A stretch of 37,420 nucleotides of DNA, taken from Nonomuraea antri (lineage in GTDB: Bacteria > Actinomycetota > Actinomycetes > Streptosporangiales > Streptosporangiaceae). The stretch spans positions 1 to 37,420 of the forward strand of contig NZ_JABCPZ010000094.1 in NCBI RefSeq assembly GCF_013283785.1. Direction: 5' to 3'. Position 1 is the stretch's first letter, and every line of letters starts with the position of its first letter. Under the pieces are notes generated by a model. The model made no database searches. It was not told the origin of the DNA and saw only the letters and a program-made list of their open reading frames with translations. A program made the position numbers and the translations under genes. Below are positions 16,247 through 25,261 of the stretch, piece by piece.

Positions 16247-16833
16247 GGGGCTTCCAGCTGCCTGTGGCTCTGGCGGCTCTCTTGCTGTTCGCGGCGGCCT
16301 GCACGACCGGCGAGCCCGTCGCCCCCACACAGGCTCCAGCTGGCCAGCCGATCGCGGATCTCCCGCCGTACGTCTGCGAACTCGTCCCTGAACAGGCGCT
16401 TCGCCTGGTGAGCGGGATCAACGGGCCCGTGACGGCGACGACGGCCGGCACCAAGGAGAGCGGTCAGTGCCGGGCTCCCGCCAGTACTCCCCCGCCTCTT
16501 CAGGTGAACTGGCTGCAGGCGGACGATGCGGCCGGTCAAGAGCATTTGGACTTTCTCATGGACGACCGGCGCAAGCTCTACAGCAGGCACAGCCCGAAGC
16601 CTCTTCCCGCCGACCTGGGCAACGGCATGACCACCTACCTGACAAACAGCCCGCTGGCCGATCAACCGTATCGAGTGAGCGCCGAATTCCGTTGCGGCGG
16701 CGAAGACCGGATGATCGACATCTACCTGGCCCAGGTCGTCAAGGGCAGGGACGGGATCAAGGACCTGATCGAGCTCATGCGCATCGCGCAGAAACGCTAC
16801 GGCGAGTTGTACAGCTGCAAGCTCGACGCATGA
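16243..16833 (+). CDS. DUF3558-like lipoprotein
   Basis: 196 aa from ATG 16243, overlapping the preceding stop (ATGA). A signal peptide (LPVALAALLLFAAAC) ends in a lipobox-type Cys at about residue 21, followed by a short Thr/Pro/Ala-rich linker. The mature part begins with YVCELVPEQALRLVSG, the opening pattern of DUF3558-type lipoproteins, and keeps several Cys residues that may form disulfides outside the membrane. As third gene of the cassette it could be an immunity, anchoring or sensing partner for the 734-aa protein; that role is inference. It is followed by a shared hairpin terminator and the convergent leuA. Confidence 0.87.
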   Translation: MRGFQLPVALAALLLFAAACTTGEPVAPTQAPAGQPIADLPPYVCELVPEQALRLVSGINGPVTATTAGTKESGQCRAPASTPPPLQVNWLQADDAAGQEHLDFLMDDRRKLYSRHSPKPLPADLGNGMTTYLTNSPLADQPYRVSAEFRCGGEDRMIDIYLAQVVKGRDGIKDLIELMRIAQKRYGELYSCKLDA

Positions 16834-16836
16834 CCA

Positions 16837-16862
16837 CCCGAGCCCCTTGTCCGGGGCCCGGG
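16837..16862. terminator. Hairpin terminator between the lipoprotein gene and leuA
   Basis: CCCGAGCCCC (16837-16846) pairs with GGGGCCCGGG (16853-16862) with one mismatch and a 6-base loop. It lies in the 45-bp gap between convergent stops. No T-tract, as is common for actinomycete stem-loops. Confidence 0.6.
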
Positions 16863-16878
16863 TGCCGGTGTCACGACG

Positions 16879-18585
16879 TCAGCGGGAGGCGCGGTTGACG
16901 GCGGAGATGATCGCCTTCAGCGAGGCCGTGGTGGTGTTGGCGTCGATGCCGACCCCCCACAACACCTGGCCGTCGACCTCGCACTCCAGGTACGAGGCGG
17001 CCTTGGCGTCGGTGCCCGCGCTCATCGCGTGCTCCACGTAGTCGAGGACGCGCACCTGGATGCCGACCGCGCTGATCGCGTCGATGAAGGCCGAGATCGG
17101 GCCGTTGCCGGTGCCGTCGATCTCCCGGATCTCGCCGTCGAGGCGGATGTCGGCGCTGATGCGGTCCTTGTCGTCGACGGTCGACTCGTGGCGGTGGGCC
17201 ATCAGGCCGAGCCGGCCCCAGCGGTTGGCCGGGTTGGGCAGGTATTCGTCGCGGAAGATCTCGAACATGGCGGCCGGGCTGATCTCGCCGCCCTCGGCGT
17301 CGGTGCGGGACTGGACGACCTTGGAGAACTCGATCTGCAGCCGGCGCGGCAGGTCGAGCTGGTGATCGGCCTTCATGATGTAGGCGACCCCGCCCTTGCC
17401 CGACTGGCTGTTGACCCGGATCACGGCCTCGTAGCTGCGGCCGATGTCCTTCGGGTCGATCGGCAGGTACGGCACCGCCCAGGTGAAGGCGTCGACCGGG
17501 ACCCCGGCCGCGGCGGCGTCGATCTCCAGGTGCTCGAAGCCCTTCTTGATGGCGTCCTGGTGGGAGCCGGAGAAGGCGGTGTAGACCAGCTCGCCGCCCC
17601 ACGGGTGGCGCGGGTGCACGGGCAACTGGTTGCAGTATTCGGTGACGCGACGGATCTCGTCGATGTCACTGAAGTCGATCTCGGGGTCGATGCCCTGGGA
17701 GAACAGGTTCATGCCCAGGGTGACCAGGCAGACGTTGCCGGTGCGCTCGCCGTTGCCGAACAGGCAGCCCTCGATGCGGTCGGCGCCGGCCAGGTAGCCC
17801 AGCTCGGCGGCGGCCACGGCGCTGCCGCGGTCGTTGTGCGGGTGCAGCGACAGGATGATCGAGTCGCGGTGCTTGAGGTTGCGGTGCATCCACTCGATCT
17901 GGTCGGCGTAGACGTTCGGCGTGGCCATCTCGACGGTGGCGGGCAGGTTGACGATGACCTTGCGGTCGGGCGTGGGCTGCCACACCTCGTTGACCGCGTC
18001 GCACACCTCGACGGCGTATTCCAGCTCGGTGCCGGTGAACGACTCGGGCGAATACTGGAAGTGGACGTCGACGTCGGTGGCGTCGGCCAGCTTCTTGACC
18101 AGCTTGGCGCCCTCGACGGCGATGGCGGTGATGCCGTCCTTGTCCTGGCCGAACACGACCCGGCGCTGCAGCGTGGACGTCGAGTTGTACAGGTGGACGA
18201 TGGCCTGCTTGGCCCCCTCGATCGACTCGAAGGTCCGCTCGATCAGCTCCGGCCTGGCCTGGGTCAGCACCTGGATCACCACGTCGTCGGGCACGCGGCC
18301 CTCTTCGATGATCTTCCTGACGAAGTCGAAGTCGGTCTGCGAGGCGGCCGGGAAGCCCACCTCGATCTCCTTGTAGCCCATCCGTACCAGCAGCTCGAAC
18401 ATCTGGAGCTTGCGGTGGGAGTCCATCGGGTCGATCAGCGCCTGGTTGCCGTCACGCAGGTCCACCGCGCACCAGCGCGGCGCCTTGGTGATCACCTGAT
18501 CGGGCCAGGTGCGATCGGTCAACCTGATCGGCTGGAACGGCTCATAACGCTGGAAAGGCATGGAACTGGGCTGCTGAGCGGTCAT
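16879..18585 (-). CDS. leuA: 2-isopropylmalate synthase
   Basis: 568 aa. It condenses 2-oxoisovalerate and acetyl-CoA in the first committed step of leucine synthesis in the cytoplasm. Visible signatures: DLRDGNQAL at 42-50 (metal and substrate-binding start of the TIM barrel), GYKEIEVGFPAASQTDFD, the metal-binding LHPHNDRG, GNGERTGN, and a C-terminal regulatory domain with GNGPISAFIDA for leucine feedback. The ATG at 18585 is overlapped by the TGA of a 15-codon upstream ORF, part of a leader that looks like a leucine attenuator. Convergent with the WXG cassette; the shared terminator is at 16837-16862. Confidence 0.98.
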   Translation of the reverse strand: MTAQQPSSMPFQRYEPFQPIRLTDRTWPDQVITKAPRWCAVDLRDGNQALIDPMDSHRKLQMFELLVRMGYKEIEVGFPAASQTDFDFVRKIIEEGRVPDDVVIQVLTQARPELIERTFESIEGAKQAIVHLYNSTSTLQRRVVFGQDKDGITAIAVEGAKLVKKLADATDVDVHFQYSPESFTGTELEYAVEVCDAVNEVWQPTPDRKVIVNLPATVEMATPNVYADQIEWMHRNLKHRDSIILSLHPHNDRGSAVAAAELGYLAGADRIEGCLFGNGERTGNVCLVTLGMNLFSQGIDPEIDFSDIDEIRRVTEYCNQLPVHPRHPWGGELVYTAFSGSHQDAIKKGFEHLEIDAAAAGVPVDAFTWAVPYLPIDPKDIGRSYEAVIRVNSQSGKGGVAYIMKADHQLDLPRRLQIEFSKVVQSRTDAEGGEISPAAMFEIFRDEYLPNPANRWGRLGLMAHRHESTVDDKDRISADIRLDGEIREIDGTGNGPISAFIDAISAVGIQVRVLDYVEHAMSAGTDAKAASYLECEVDGQVLWGVGIDANTTTASLKAIISAVNRASR

Positions 18586-18629
18586 ATCCGGGGCTCCTCG
18601 TCGGTCGGAAGAAAGCGGCCGACGCGCAT
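18582..18629 (-). CDS. 15-codon upstream ORF coupled to leuA
   Basis: Encodes MRVGRFLPTDEEPRI. Its stop overlaps the leuA ATG as ATGA, so ribosomes finishing this ORF can start leuA. GGAG (18639-18636 on the minus strand) lies six bases before its ATG and sits inside the 3' half of the adjacent hairpin. GAGGAG near the end of the ORF could also serve leuA directly. Confidence 0.65.
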   Translation of the reverse strand: MRVGRFLPTDEEPRI

Positions 18630-18653
18630 GGCTCGCTCCGCGACGAGGGAGCC
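18630..18653 (-). promoter_or_regulatory. Hairpin sequestering the ribosome binding site of the leuA-coupled ORF
   Basis: GGCTC-c-CTC-gtcgcg-GAG-c-GAGCC forms a symmetric stem with the Shine-Dalgarno GGAG in its 3' arm. An 11-base stretch in the leader-peptide codons (18676-18666) can pair, with one G-U, with 18648-18638, giving a competing structure. This is a typical layout for translational attenuation; folding was done by eye. Confidence 0.6.
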
Positions 18654-18657
18654 GGCC

Positions 18658-18702
18658 TTAGAGGCCCTCGCCGCGGCAGCTAAGAAGCAGCCCACGCAGC
18701 AT
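18658..18702 (-). CDS. Leucine-rich leader peptide of leuA
   Basis: 14 codons, MLRGLLLSCRGEGL, with five Leu codons (CTG, CTG, CTT, CTT, CTC), directly upstream of the hairpin and leuA. Ribosome stalling on the Leu run under leucine shortage is the expected signal. A -10-like TAGCGT (18715-18710) ends 7 bases before the ATG, so the peptide is probably translated from a leaderless mRNA. Confidence 0.75.
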   Translation of the reverse strand: MLRGLLLSCRGEGL

Positions 18703-18709
18703 GCTCTGC

Positions 18710-18715
18710 ACGCTA
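18710..18715 (-). promoter_or_regulatory. -10 element of leuA leader transcript
   Basis: TAGCGT on the minus strand, placed for transcription to begin at or next to the leader-peptide ATG at 18702. No good -35 is visible. Confidence 0.45.
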
Positions 18716-18744
18716 CCAGACGTCTCGGGATGCGCCGTGCCTGA

Positions 18745-18759
18745 TCTCACATCATGAGA
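18745..18759. promoter_or_regulatory. Inverted repeat upstream of the leuA promoter
   Basis: TCTCA-N5-TGAGA, just upstream of the leuA -10 region and downstream of the ddaH stop. Possible operator for a branched-chain amino acid regulator; no regulator gene is nearby. Confidence 0.35.
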
Positions 18760-18787
18760 AGATCGTGTTCTCCCCGCCACCCCGCGT

Positions 18788-19534
18788 TCACTCGGGCATC
18801 AGGACGCTGAGGCAGGTCACACAGCCTTCGAGCTTCTCGAACTCCGAGATGTCCACCGACGTCACGCTGAGGCCGCGCCGCTTGAGCAGGGCCGCCGTGC
18901 GCGGCGCCGAGGCAGCCATCAGCACCCGGTCGCCGCCCAGCGGCACCACGTGCGCGCCCGACTCCTCCTCCGGCTCCAGCAGGCCGGGCAGGTCCACGTG
19001 TCCTGACAGGCCGATGAGCGTGCCGTCGGGCAGCGCGGTGACCGCCGACTTCAGGTGCAGCACGCCGCGCAGCTCCACCGGCACCACCTCGCGTTCCGGC
19101 AGCAGCGCGGCGAGCTGGGCGATCCCCTCGTCGTTGGTGCGGTCCGACCTGCCCACGTACAACGTCTTGCCGACCTGCAGGACGTCGCCGCCGTCCAGAG
19201 TGCCGGGCTCGACGATCTTGACCGCCTTCATGCCCAGCCGGTGCACGGCGGTGGCGACGTCCGCGGACTCGGGCCGCCGCCGCGGCGCGCCCGGCCTGGT
19301 CAGCACGGCCACCTGGCCGCACACCACCACCACGTCCTCCACGAACGGCGCGTCGGGCAGGTGGTCGGCGGGCGGCACGTGCACCACCCGCCAGCCGTGG
19401 ACGCCCAGCGCGGCGGCGTAGGCGTCGTGCTGGCGCCGCGCCCGCTCGTGGTCGACCGGCTCGCGCTCGATATGGGTGACGATGCCCTCGGAGATCCGGG
19501 GCCCGGGCTTTCTTACCAGCGCGACACCAGACAT
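18788..19534 (-). CDS. ddaH: N(G),N(G)-dimethylarginine dimethylaminohydrolase (dimethylargininase)
   Basis: 248 aa of the guanidino-modifying pentein superfamily. It hydrolyses methylated arginines to citrulline plus methylamines. Evidence: FVED at 64-67, the substrate-binding DGGDVL at 114-119, catalytic His in LHLKSAVTAL (His160), and C-terminal EGCVTCLSV with the nucleophilic Cys (Cys241). All catalytic elements are present. It is divergent from the DUF2630 gene with only 38 bp between starts. A TAGAAC -10-like hexamer sits close upstream of the ATG, suggesting a leaderless or very short-leader mRNA. Confidence 0.93.
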   Translation of the reverse strand: MSGVALVRKPGPRISEGIVTHIEREPVDHERARRQHDAYAAALGVHGWRVVHVPPADHLPDAPFVEDVVVVCGQVAVLTRPGAPRRRPESADVATAVHRLGMKAVKIVEPGTLDGGDVLQVGKTLYVGRSDRTNDEGIAQLAALLPEREVVPVELRGVLHLKSAVTALPDGTLIGLSGHVDLPGLLEPEEESGAHVVPLGGDRVLMAASAPRTAALLKRRGLSVTSVDISEFEKLEGCVTCLSVLMPE

Positions 19535-19572
19535 AGGGCGTGTTCTATCACGCGATCGTTAGAGTCTTGGGC
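19535..19572. promoter_or_regulatory. Compact divergent promoters ddaH / DUF2630
   Basis: Plus strand TAGAGT (19560-19565) ends 7 bases before ATG 19573; minus strand has TAGAAC shortly before ATG 19534. Both fit leaderless initiation, so the polymerase sites must overlap in 38 bp. Confidence 0.45.
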
Positions 19573-19818
19573 ATGCGGGACGATGAGATTCTCACCAGGA
19601 TCAGCGCTCTGGTCGACGAGGAGCACGAGCTGCGCGACAGGCTCACGGCCGGCCAGGTCAACTCGGACGAGGAACACGCGCGCATCAGGGAGCTGGAAGC
19701 GGCACTCGACCAGTGTTGGGACCTGCTCAGGCAGCGCCGGGCCAGGCGGAACGCCGGCGAGGACCCCAACGAGGCCCGCGCCCGCCCGGCACGCGAGGTC
19801 CAGAACTACCGCCAGTGA
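19573..19818 (+). CDS. DUF2630 family small protein
   Basis: 81 aa from ATG 19573 (the longer in-frame start at 19540 would lie within the divergent promoter). The sequence follows the DUF2630 pattern closely: DDEILTRISALVDEEHELR, then EEHARIRELEAALDQCWDLL, RQRRARRNAG and EDPNEARARPAREVQNY. The protein is almost entirely charged helix, likely a coiled coil. Function of the family is unknown. A leaderless promoter is suggested by TAGAGT just upstream. It is followed by a very strong hairpin before the acetyltransferase gene. Confidence 0.9.
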   Translation: MRDDEILTRISALVDEEHELRDRLTAGQVNSDEEHARIRELEAALDQCWDLLRQRRARRNAGEDPNEARARPAREVQNYRQ

Positions 19819-19853
19819 GCGCGCTCCGGTAGGCGCCGGCGGCCGGACGGGTG

Positions 19854-19884
19854 CCGGCCGGGCGAAAATCGTTCGCCCGGCCGG
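19854..19884. terminator. Perfect 13-bp stem-loop between DUF2630 and GNAT genes
   Basis: CCGGCCGGGCGAA (19854-19866), loop AATCG, TTCGCCCGGCCGG (19872-19884). Likely a terminator for the DUF2630 transcript. It ends only 6 bases before the possible GNAT start at 19891, so it may also affect that gene's expression. Confidence 0.6.
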
Positions 19885-19890
19885 TGACGC

Positions 19891-20886
19891 ATGCGCTTTG
19901 CTGGTCGGATGCGTATCCAACCCATCGACTTCGGCCGTCCGGGCGCGCTGCTGACGGGTCTGTACGACGTCTTCGCCCCGGCCTACGCCAAGGACGACCC
20001 CGGCCCCGTCATGTCCGGGCGGCGCTTCGCCCACGAGGTCAGCACCGGCGGCTCGGGCGCCAGGGCCGAGGCATGGGTGATCGCCGAGGACGGCGAGGTG
20101 ACCGGCGGCTACGGGCTGTCCTTCCCCGAGTCCGGCAACACCCACATGGCCTGGCTGTTCCCGCTGGTGGTCCGTCCTGAGGCGCAGGGCAGGGGGCTCG
20201 GCACGGCGCTGTTCGATCACGCCGTCGAGCGGATGCGCGCCAACGGCCGCCGCCTGCTGCTGTCCGAGAGCCCGGTCACGGGCGTGGGCGCGCGTTTCGC
20301 GCGGGCGCGCGGCATGACGGTCTCGCTCGCCCTTGCCAGGCGCGTGCTCGACCTGCGCAAGGTCGACTGGTCCGCCTTCGAGCGGATGCGACCCGACGTG
20401 CCCGGCTACCACCTGCGCTCGTGGACGGGCCCGGCGCCCGACGAGCTGCTGCCCACCCTGGCCACGCTCATGAGCGGCATGAACGACGCCCCGCGCGACT
20501 CCGACCTCGCCGACGATTCGTTCGACGTCGCCCGCATGCGCGAGCACGAGCGGAACCTCACGCTGAGCGGCCGCACCGGCCACACCACGATCGCCCTGCG
20601 CGACTCCGACGGCGCGCCCGCCGGTCTCACCAGGATCAACTTCGACGCCGACCGCTCCTCCGGCTGGGCCGGCCAGTCCGACACGACGGTGCTGCGCGAG
20701 CACCGCGGCCGCCGCCTGGGCCTGCTGCTCAAGCTGGCCAACGCGATCAGGCTGCACGAGCACGAGCCGCACCTCGAACGCGTCATCACCTGGAACGCCA
20801 CCGTCAACGCGCACATGCTGGCCGTCAACGAGGCCATGGGCTTCGAGCTGCTGGACGAGTGGAACGAATGGCGGCTGGAGGTCTGA
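19891..20886 (+). CDS. GNAT family N-acetyltransferase (two GNAT domains)
   Basis: 331 aa. The first GNAT domain has the acetyl-CoA loop VVRPEAQGRGLGTALF (about 91-106); the second has VLREHRGRRLGLLLKLANA followed by ITWNATVNAHMLAVNEAMGFELLDEWNEW, the classic end of this actinobacterial double-GNAT group (MshD-like architecture). It transfers acetyl groups from acetyl-CoA to an unknown amine. Start uncertain: ATG 19891 is given; ATG 19909 (MRIQPIDF) matches where relatives usually begin, and neither has a good Shine-Dalgarno. The strong hairpin immediately upstream favours the later start or a separate promoter. Confidence 0.88.
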   Translation: MRFAGRMRIQPIDFGRPGALLTGLYDVFAPAYAKDDPGPVMSGRRFAHEVSTGGSGARAEAWVIAEDGEVTGGYGLSFPESGNTHMAWLFPLVVRPEAQGRGLGTALFDHAVERMRANGRRLLLSESPVTGVGARFARARGMTVSLALARRVLDLRKVDWSAFERMRPDVPGYHLRSWTGPAPDELLPTLATLMSGMNDAPRDSDLADDSFDVARMREHERNLTLSGRTGHTTIALRDSDGAPAGLTRINFDADRSSGWAGQSDTTVLREHRGRRLGLLLKLANAIRLHEHEPHLERVITWNATVNAHMLAVNEAMGFELLDEWNEWRLEV

Positions 20887-20932
20887 CCGGGCGCCCCGGG
20901 TGACCGGCATGGGCATCCCGCGTCCTTACGGC

Positions 20933-20938
20933 TAACCT
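20933..20938 (+). promoter_or_regulatory. -10 element for the kinase-GH6 gene
   Basis: TAACCT ends 8 bases before ATG 20947, consistent with leaderless initiation; no Shine-Dalgarno is present. Confidence 0.4.
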
Positions 20939-20946
20939 GACGGTTT

Positions 20947-23028
<2,082 letters not shown>

Positions 23029-23032
23029 CGTC

Positions 23033-23042
23033 ACGCCGGCGT
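23033..23042. promoter_or_regulatory. GC palindrome downstream of the kinase gene
   Basis: ACGCCGGCGT, directly adjoining TGACGTCA (23026-23033) that includes the kinase stop codon and followed by AAAAAG. Could act as a short terminator or protein site; not decisive. Confidence 0.3.
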
Positions 23043-23046
23043 AAAA

Positions 23047-23068
23047 AGCGCATGTTAAGCGCACGTTA
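23047..23068 (+). repeat. Tandem 11-bp direct repeats upstream of the MHS transporter
   Basis: AGCGCATGTTA followed immediately by AGCGCACGTTA (10 of 11 identical). An 11-bp tandem pair is the footprint typical of OmpR/PhoP-type or SARP regulators, both of which are encoded within a few kb. Confidence 0.55.
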
Positions 23069-23148
23069 GATCTGACCCGGCTCCCCTTGTCCGAACAACC
23101 TTCCGGGGAAAGGCTCTGGCCTGCACCTACTCCCCAGGAGGTTTCATC

Positions 23149-24462
23149 GTGAGCAAACCCCGCGTGCCGTGGAAAGCAGTGGTCGGCGGCTCCGTCGGCA
23201 ATCTGGTCGAGTGGTACGACTGGTTCGTCTACTCCAGCTTCGCCCTCTACTTCGCCGCGTCCTTCTTCCCCGAGGGCGACGACACCGCGAAGGCGCTCAA
23301 CACCATGGGCATCTTCGCCGTCGGCTTCTTCATGCGGCCGATCGGCGGCTGGCTGCTCGGCAGGTACGCGGACAAGAAGGGCCGCAAGGCGGCGCTCACG
23401 CTCACCGTCACGCTCATGTCGGCCAGCGCGCTGCTGATCGCGATCGCGCCGACGTACGAGAGCGTCGGCTACTTCGGCGCGGTCGTGCTGCTGGTCGCGC
23501 GGCTGCTCCAGGGGATCTCGGTGGGCGGCGAGTACGCCGCCAGCGCCACCTACCTCACCGAGGCCACCCCGCCGGGCAGGCGCGGCTTCGCCTCGTCCTT
23601 CCAGTACGTCTCCATGACCGGCGGCCAGCTCATCGGCCTGGGCCTGCAGATCATCCTGCAGAACACGATGTCGAAGGAGGCGCTGCACTCCTACGGCTGG
23701 CGCATCCCGTTCATCGTCGGCGCGGTGGCCGCCGTGGTGGTGTTCTACCTGCGTCGCAGCCTCATGGAGACCGAGGCGTACGGCGAGGAGGAGCGCGAGG
23801 TCGGCGCCGAGAAGCGGGGCAGCATCTCCCAGCTCCTCGCGCACCGCAAGGAAGCGCTGCTGGTCATCGCGCTGACGATGGGCGGCACGGTGGCGTACTA
23901 CACGTACACGACCTATCTCACGAAGTACCTCACGCTCACCGCCGAGCTGCCGAAGGAGACCGCGACGCTGGTCAGCTTCAGCGCGTTGTTCGTCTTCATG
24001 TGCCTGCAGCCGCTGGCCGGGGCGCTGTCGGACCGGATCGGGCGGCGGCCGCTGCTGATCACGTTCGGGATCGGGTCGATGCTGGGCACGGTGCCGCTGA
24101 TGACGGCGCTGAGCGGGGTGACGGGCTTCGCGGGGGCGTTCGTCCTCTCCCTCACCGGGCTGATCATCATCACCGGTTACACCTCGATCAACGCGGTGGT
24201 GAAGGCCGAGCTGTTCCCGACGCACGTGCGGGCGCTGGGGGTGGCGCTGCCGTACGCGATCGCGAACGCGCTGTTCGGCGGCACCGCCGAGTACGTGGCG
24301 CTGTGGTTCAAGGACCAGGGCGTCGAGTCCGGCTTCTACTGGTACGTCGCCGGTTGTGCGGCCGTCTCGCTGGTGGTCTACCTGACCATGCGCGAGACCC
24401 GCGACGCGGCCCTGTCGCGCGCCGAGCAGGCCGCGGCCGAATCCGTACCGGCGCGCGTCTAA
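23149..24462 (+). CDS. MFS transporter, metabolite:H+ symporter (MHS) family
   Basis: 437 aa from GTG 23149 with CAGGAGG upstream. It contains the MHS opening GNLVEWYDWFVYSSFALYFAASFFP, the MFS signature loop GRYADKKGRKAAL between helices 2 and 3, and RLLQGISVGGEYAASATYLTE, all diagnostic of the group including alpha-ketoglutarate, citrate and proline/betaine permeases. Twelve membrane spans are expected. SDRIGRRPLLI marks the second-half loop. Substrate cannot be read from sequence; an organic acid or compatible solute is likely. Its stop codon lies inside a 94-nt palindromic element shared with the promoter region of the response regulator, and a tandem 11-bp repeat lies upstream. Confidence 0.92.
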   Translation: MSKPRVPWKAVVGGSVGNLVEWYDWFVYSSFALYFAASFFPEGDDTAKALNTMGIFAVGFFMRPIGGWLLGRYADKKGRKAALTLTVTLMSASALLIAIAPTYESVGYFGAVVLLVARLLQGISVGGEYAASATYLTEATPPGRRGFASSFQYVSMTGGQLIGLGLQIILQNTMSKEALHSYGWRIPFIVGAVAAVVVFYLRRSLMETEAYGEEEREVGAEKRGSISQLLAHRKEALLVIALTMGGTVAYYTYTTYLTKYLTLTAELPKETATLVSFSALFVFMCLQPLAGALSDRIGRRPLLITFGIGSMLGTVPLMTALSGVTGFAGAFVLSLTGLIIITGYTSINAVVKAELFPTHVRALGVALPYAIANALFGGTAEYVALWFKDQGVESGFYWYVAGCAAVSLVVYLTMRETRDAALSRAEQAAAESVPARV

Positions 24463-24552
24463 GGGGGAAAGGTGCGAGTCGGACTGCCACTACGGGCCTT
24501 CGCCGGGCACGACCGTGGGGTGGCAGTCCGACCAGGCAGGTTTCCCCCTTAG
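24459..24552. repeat. 94-nt nested palindrome spanning MFS stop and response-regulator promoter
   Basis: Outer arms CTAAGGGGGAAA (24459-24470) / TTTCCCCCTTAG (24541-24552), inner arms GTCGGACTGCCAC (24478-24490) / GTGGCAGTCCGAC (24520-24532), and an apical ACGG/CCGT stem. All arms are perfect. It contains the TAA of the transporter and part of the -10-like TAGTAA (24550-24555) of the next gene. Could be a terminator, an RNA switch or a small mobile palindromic element. Confidence 0.75.
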
Positions 24553-24564
24553 TAACCTCCATCT

Positions 24565-25230
24565 ATGCGAGTTCTGCTGGTCGAGGACGACGATCGGCTC
24601 GCGTCCGCGCTGACCACCGCGCTCGCGCGGCACGGCCATCGGGTCACGCGCGCGGGGCTGGCCGTCGACGCCCTCCGCCTGGCGGGGGGCGCCGACTTCG
24701 TCCTGCTCGACCTGGGCCTGCCCGACATGGACGGCCTCGACGTGCTGCGCCGCCTGCGCCGGGTCTCCGCGGTGCCGCTCATCGTGGTGACCGCGCGGAC
24801 CGAGGAGCGCGAGGTGCTGCGCGGGCTGCGTTCCGGCGCGGACGACTACCTGGTCAAACCGTTCCGCACGGTGGAGCTGATGGCCAGGATGGAGGCCGTG
24901 GTGCGCCGGGGCACGCGTCCGATGCCGGTGCGCGACCAGGTGGTGAGCGTCGGCGACGTCCGGATCGACCTGGAGTCCAGGCAGGTCACGGTGGCGGGCG
25001 AGCAGGTGCTGCTGACCAGGCGCGAGTTCGACGTGCTGGCGATGCTGGCGCGCGAGCCCGGCGTGGTGCGCAGCCGCGAGGAGATCCTGGACGAGGTCTG
25101 GGGCGACCCGCTGCTGTCGGCCTCCCGCTCGCTGGACGTGCACGTGGCCGGGCTGCGCGCCAAGACCGGGCGTCCCGGGCTGGTGGAGACGCTGCGCGGC
25201 ACCGGCTACCGCCTGGGGTCAGGCCAGTGA
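24565..25230 (+). CDS. OmpR/PhoB-family response regulator
   Basis: 221 aa. The receiver domain has the acidic pocket EDDD at 7-10, phosphoacceptor Asp49 (VLLDLGLPDMDG) and Lys98 (DDYLVKPF). The C-terminal winged helix shows LTRREFDVLAMLAREPG and the recognition region SRSLDVHVAGLRAKTG, ending GTGYRLG. It is transcribed just ahead of the sensor kinase gene (31-bp gap) and most likely controls a transport or stress gene close by. ATG 24565 has no Shine-Dalgarno; TAGTAA about 10 bases upstream suggests leaderless transcription with its -35 region inside the palindrome. Confidence 0.95.
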   Translation: MRVLLVEDDDRLASALTTALARHGHRVTRAGLAVDALRLAGGADFVLLDLGLPDMDGLDVLRRLRRVSAVPLIVVTARTEEREVLRGLRSGADDYLVKPFRTVELMARMEAVVRRGTRPMPVRDQVVSVGDVRIDLESRQVTVAGEQVLLTRREFDVLAMLAREPGVVRSREEILDEVWGDPLLSASRSLDVHVAGLRAKTGRPGLVETLRGTGYRLGSGQ

Positions 25231-25261
25231 CCGAGCGCGGGGCGGACGAGAGGGCCGCGCG

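Noticed and set aside
17029..18744. Long plus-strand open frame (571 codons) opposite leuA
   Set aside because: It is antisense to a clearly identified LeuA with all motifs; the translation is a low-complexity Val/Asp/Gly/Leu series typical of the complement of GC-rich genes.
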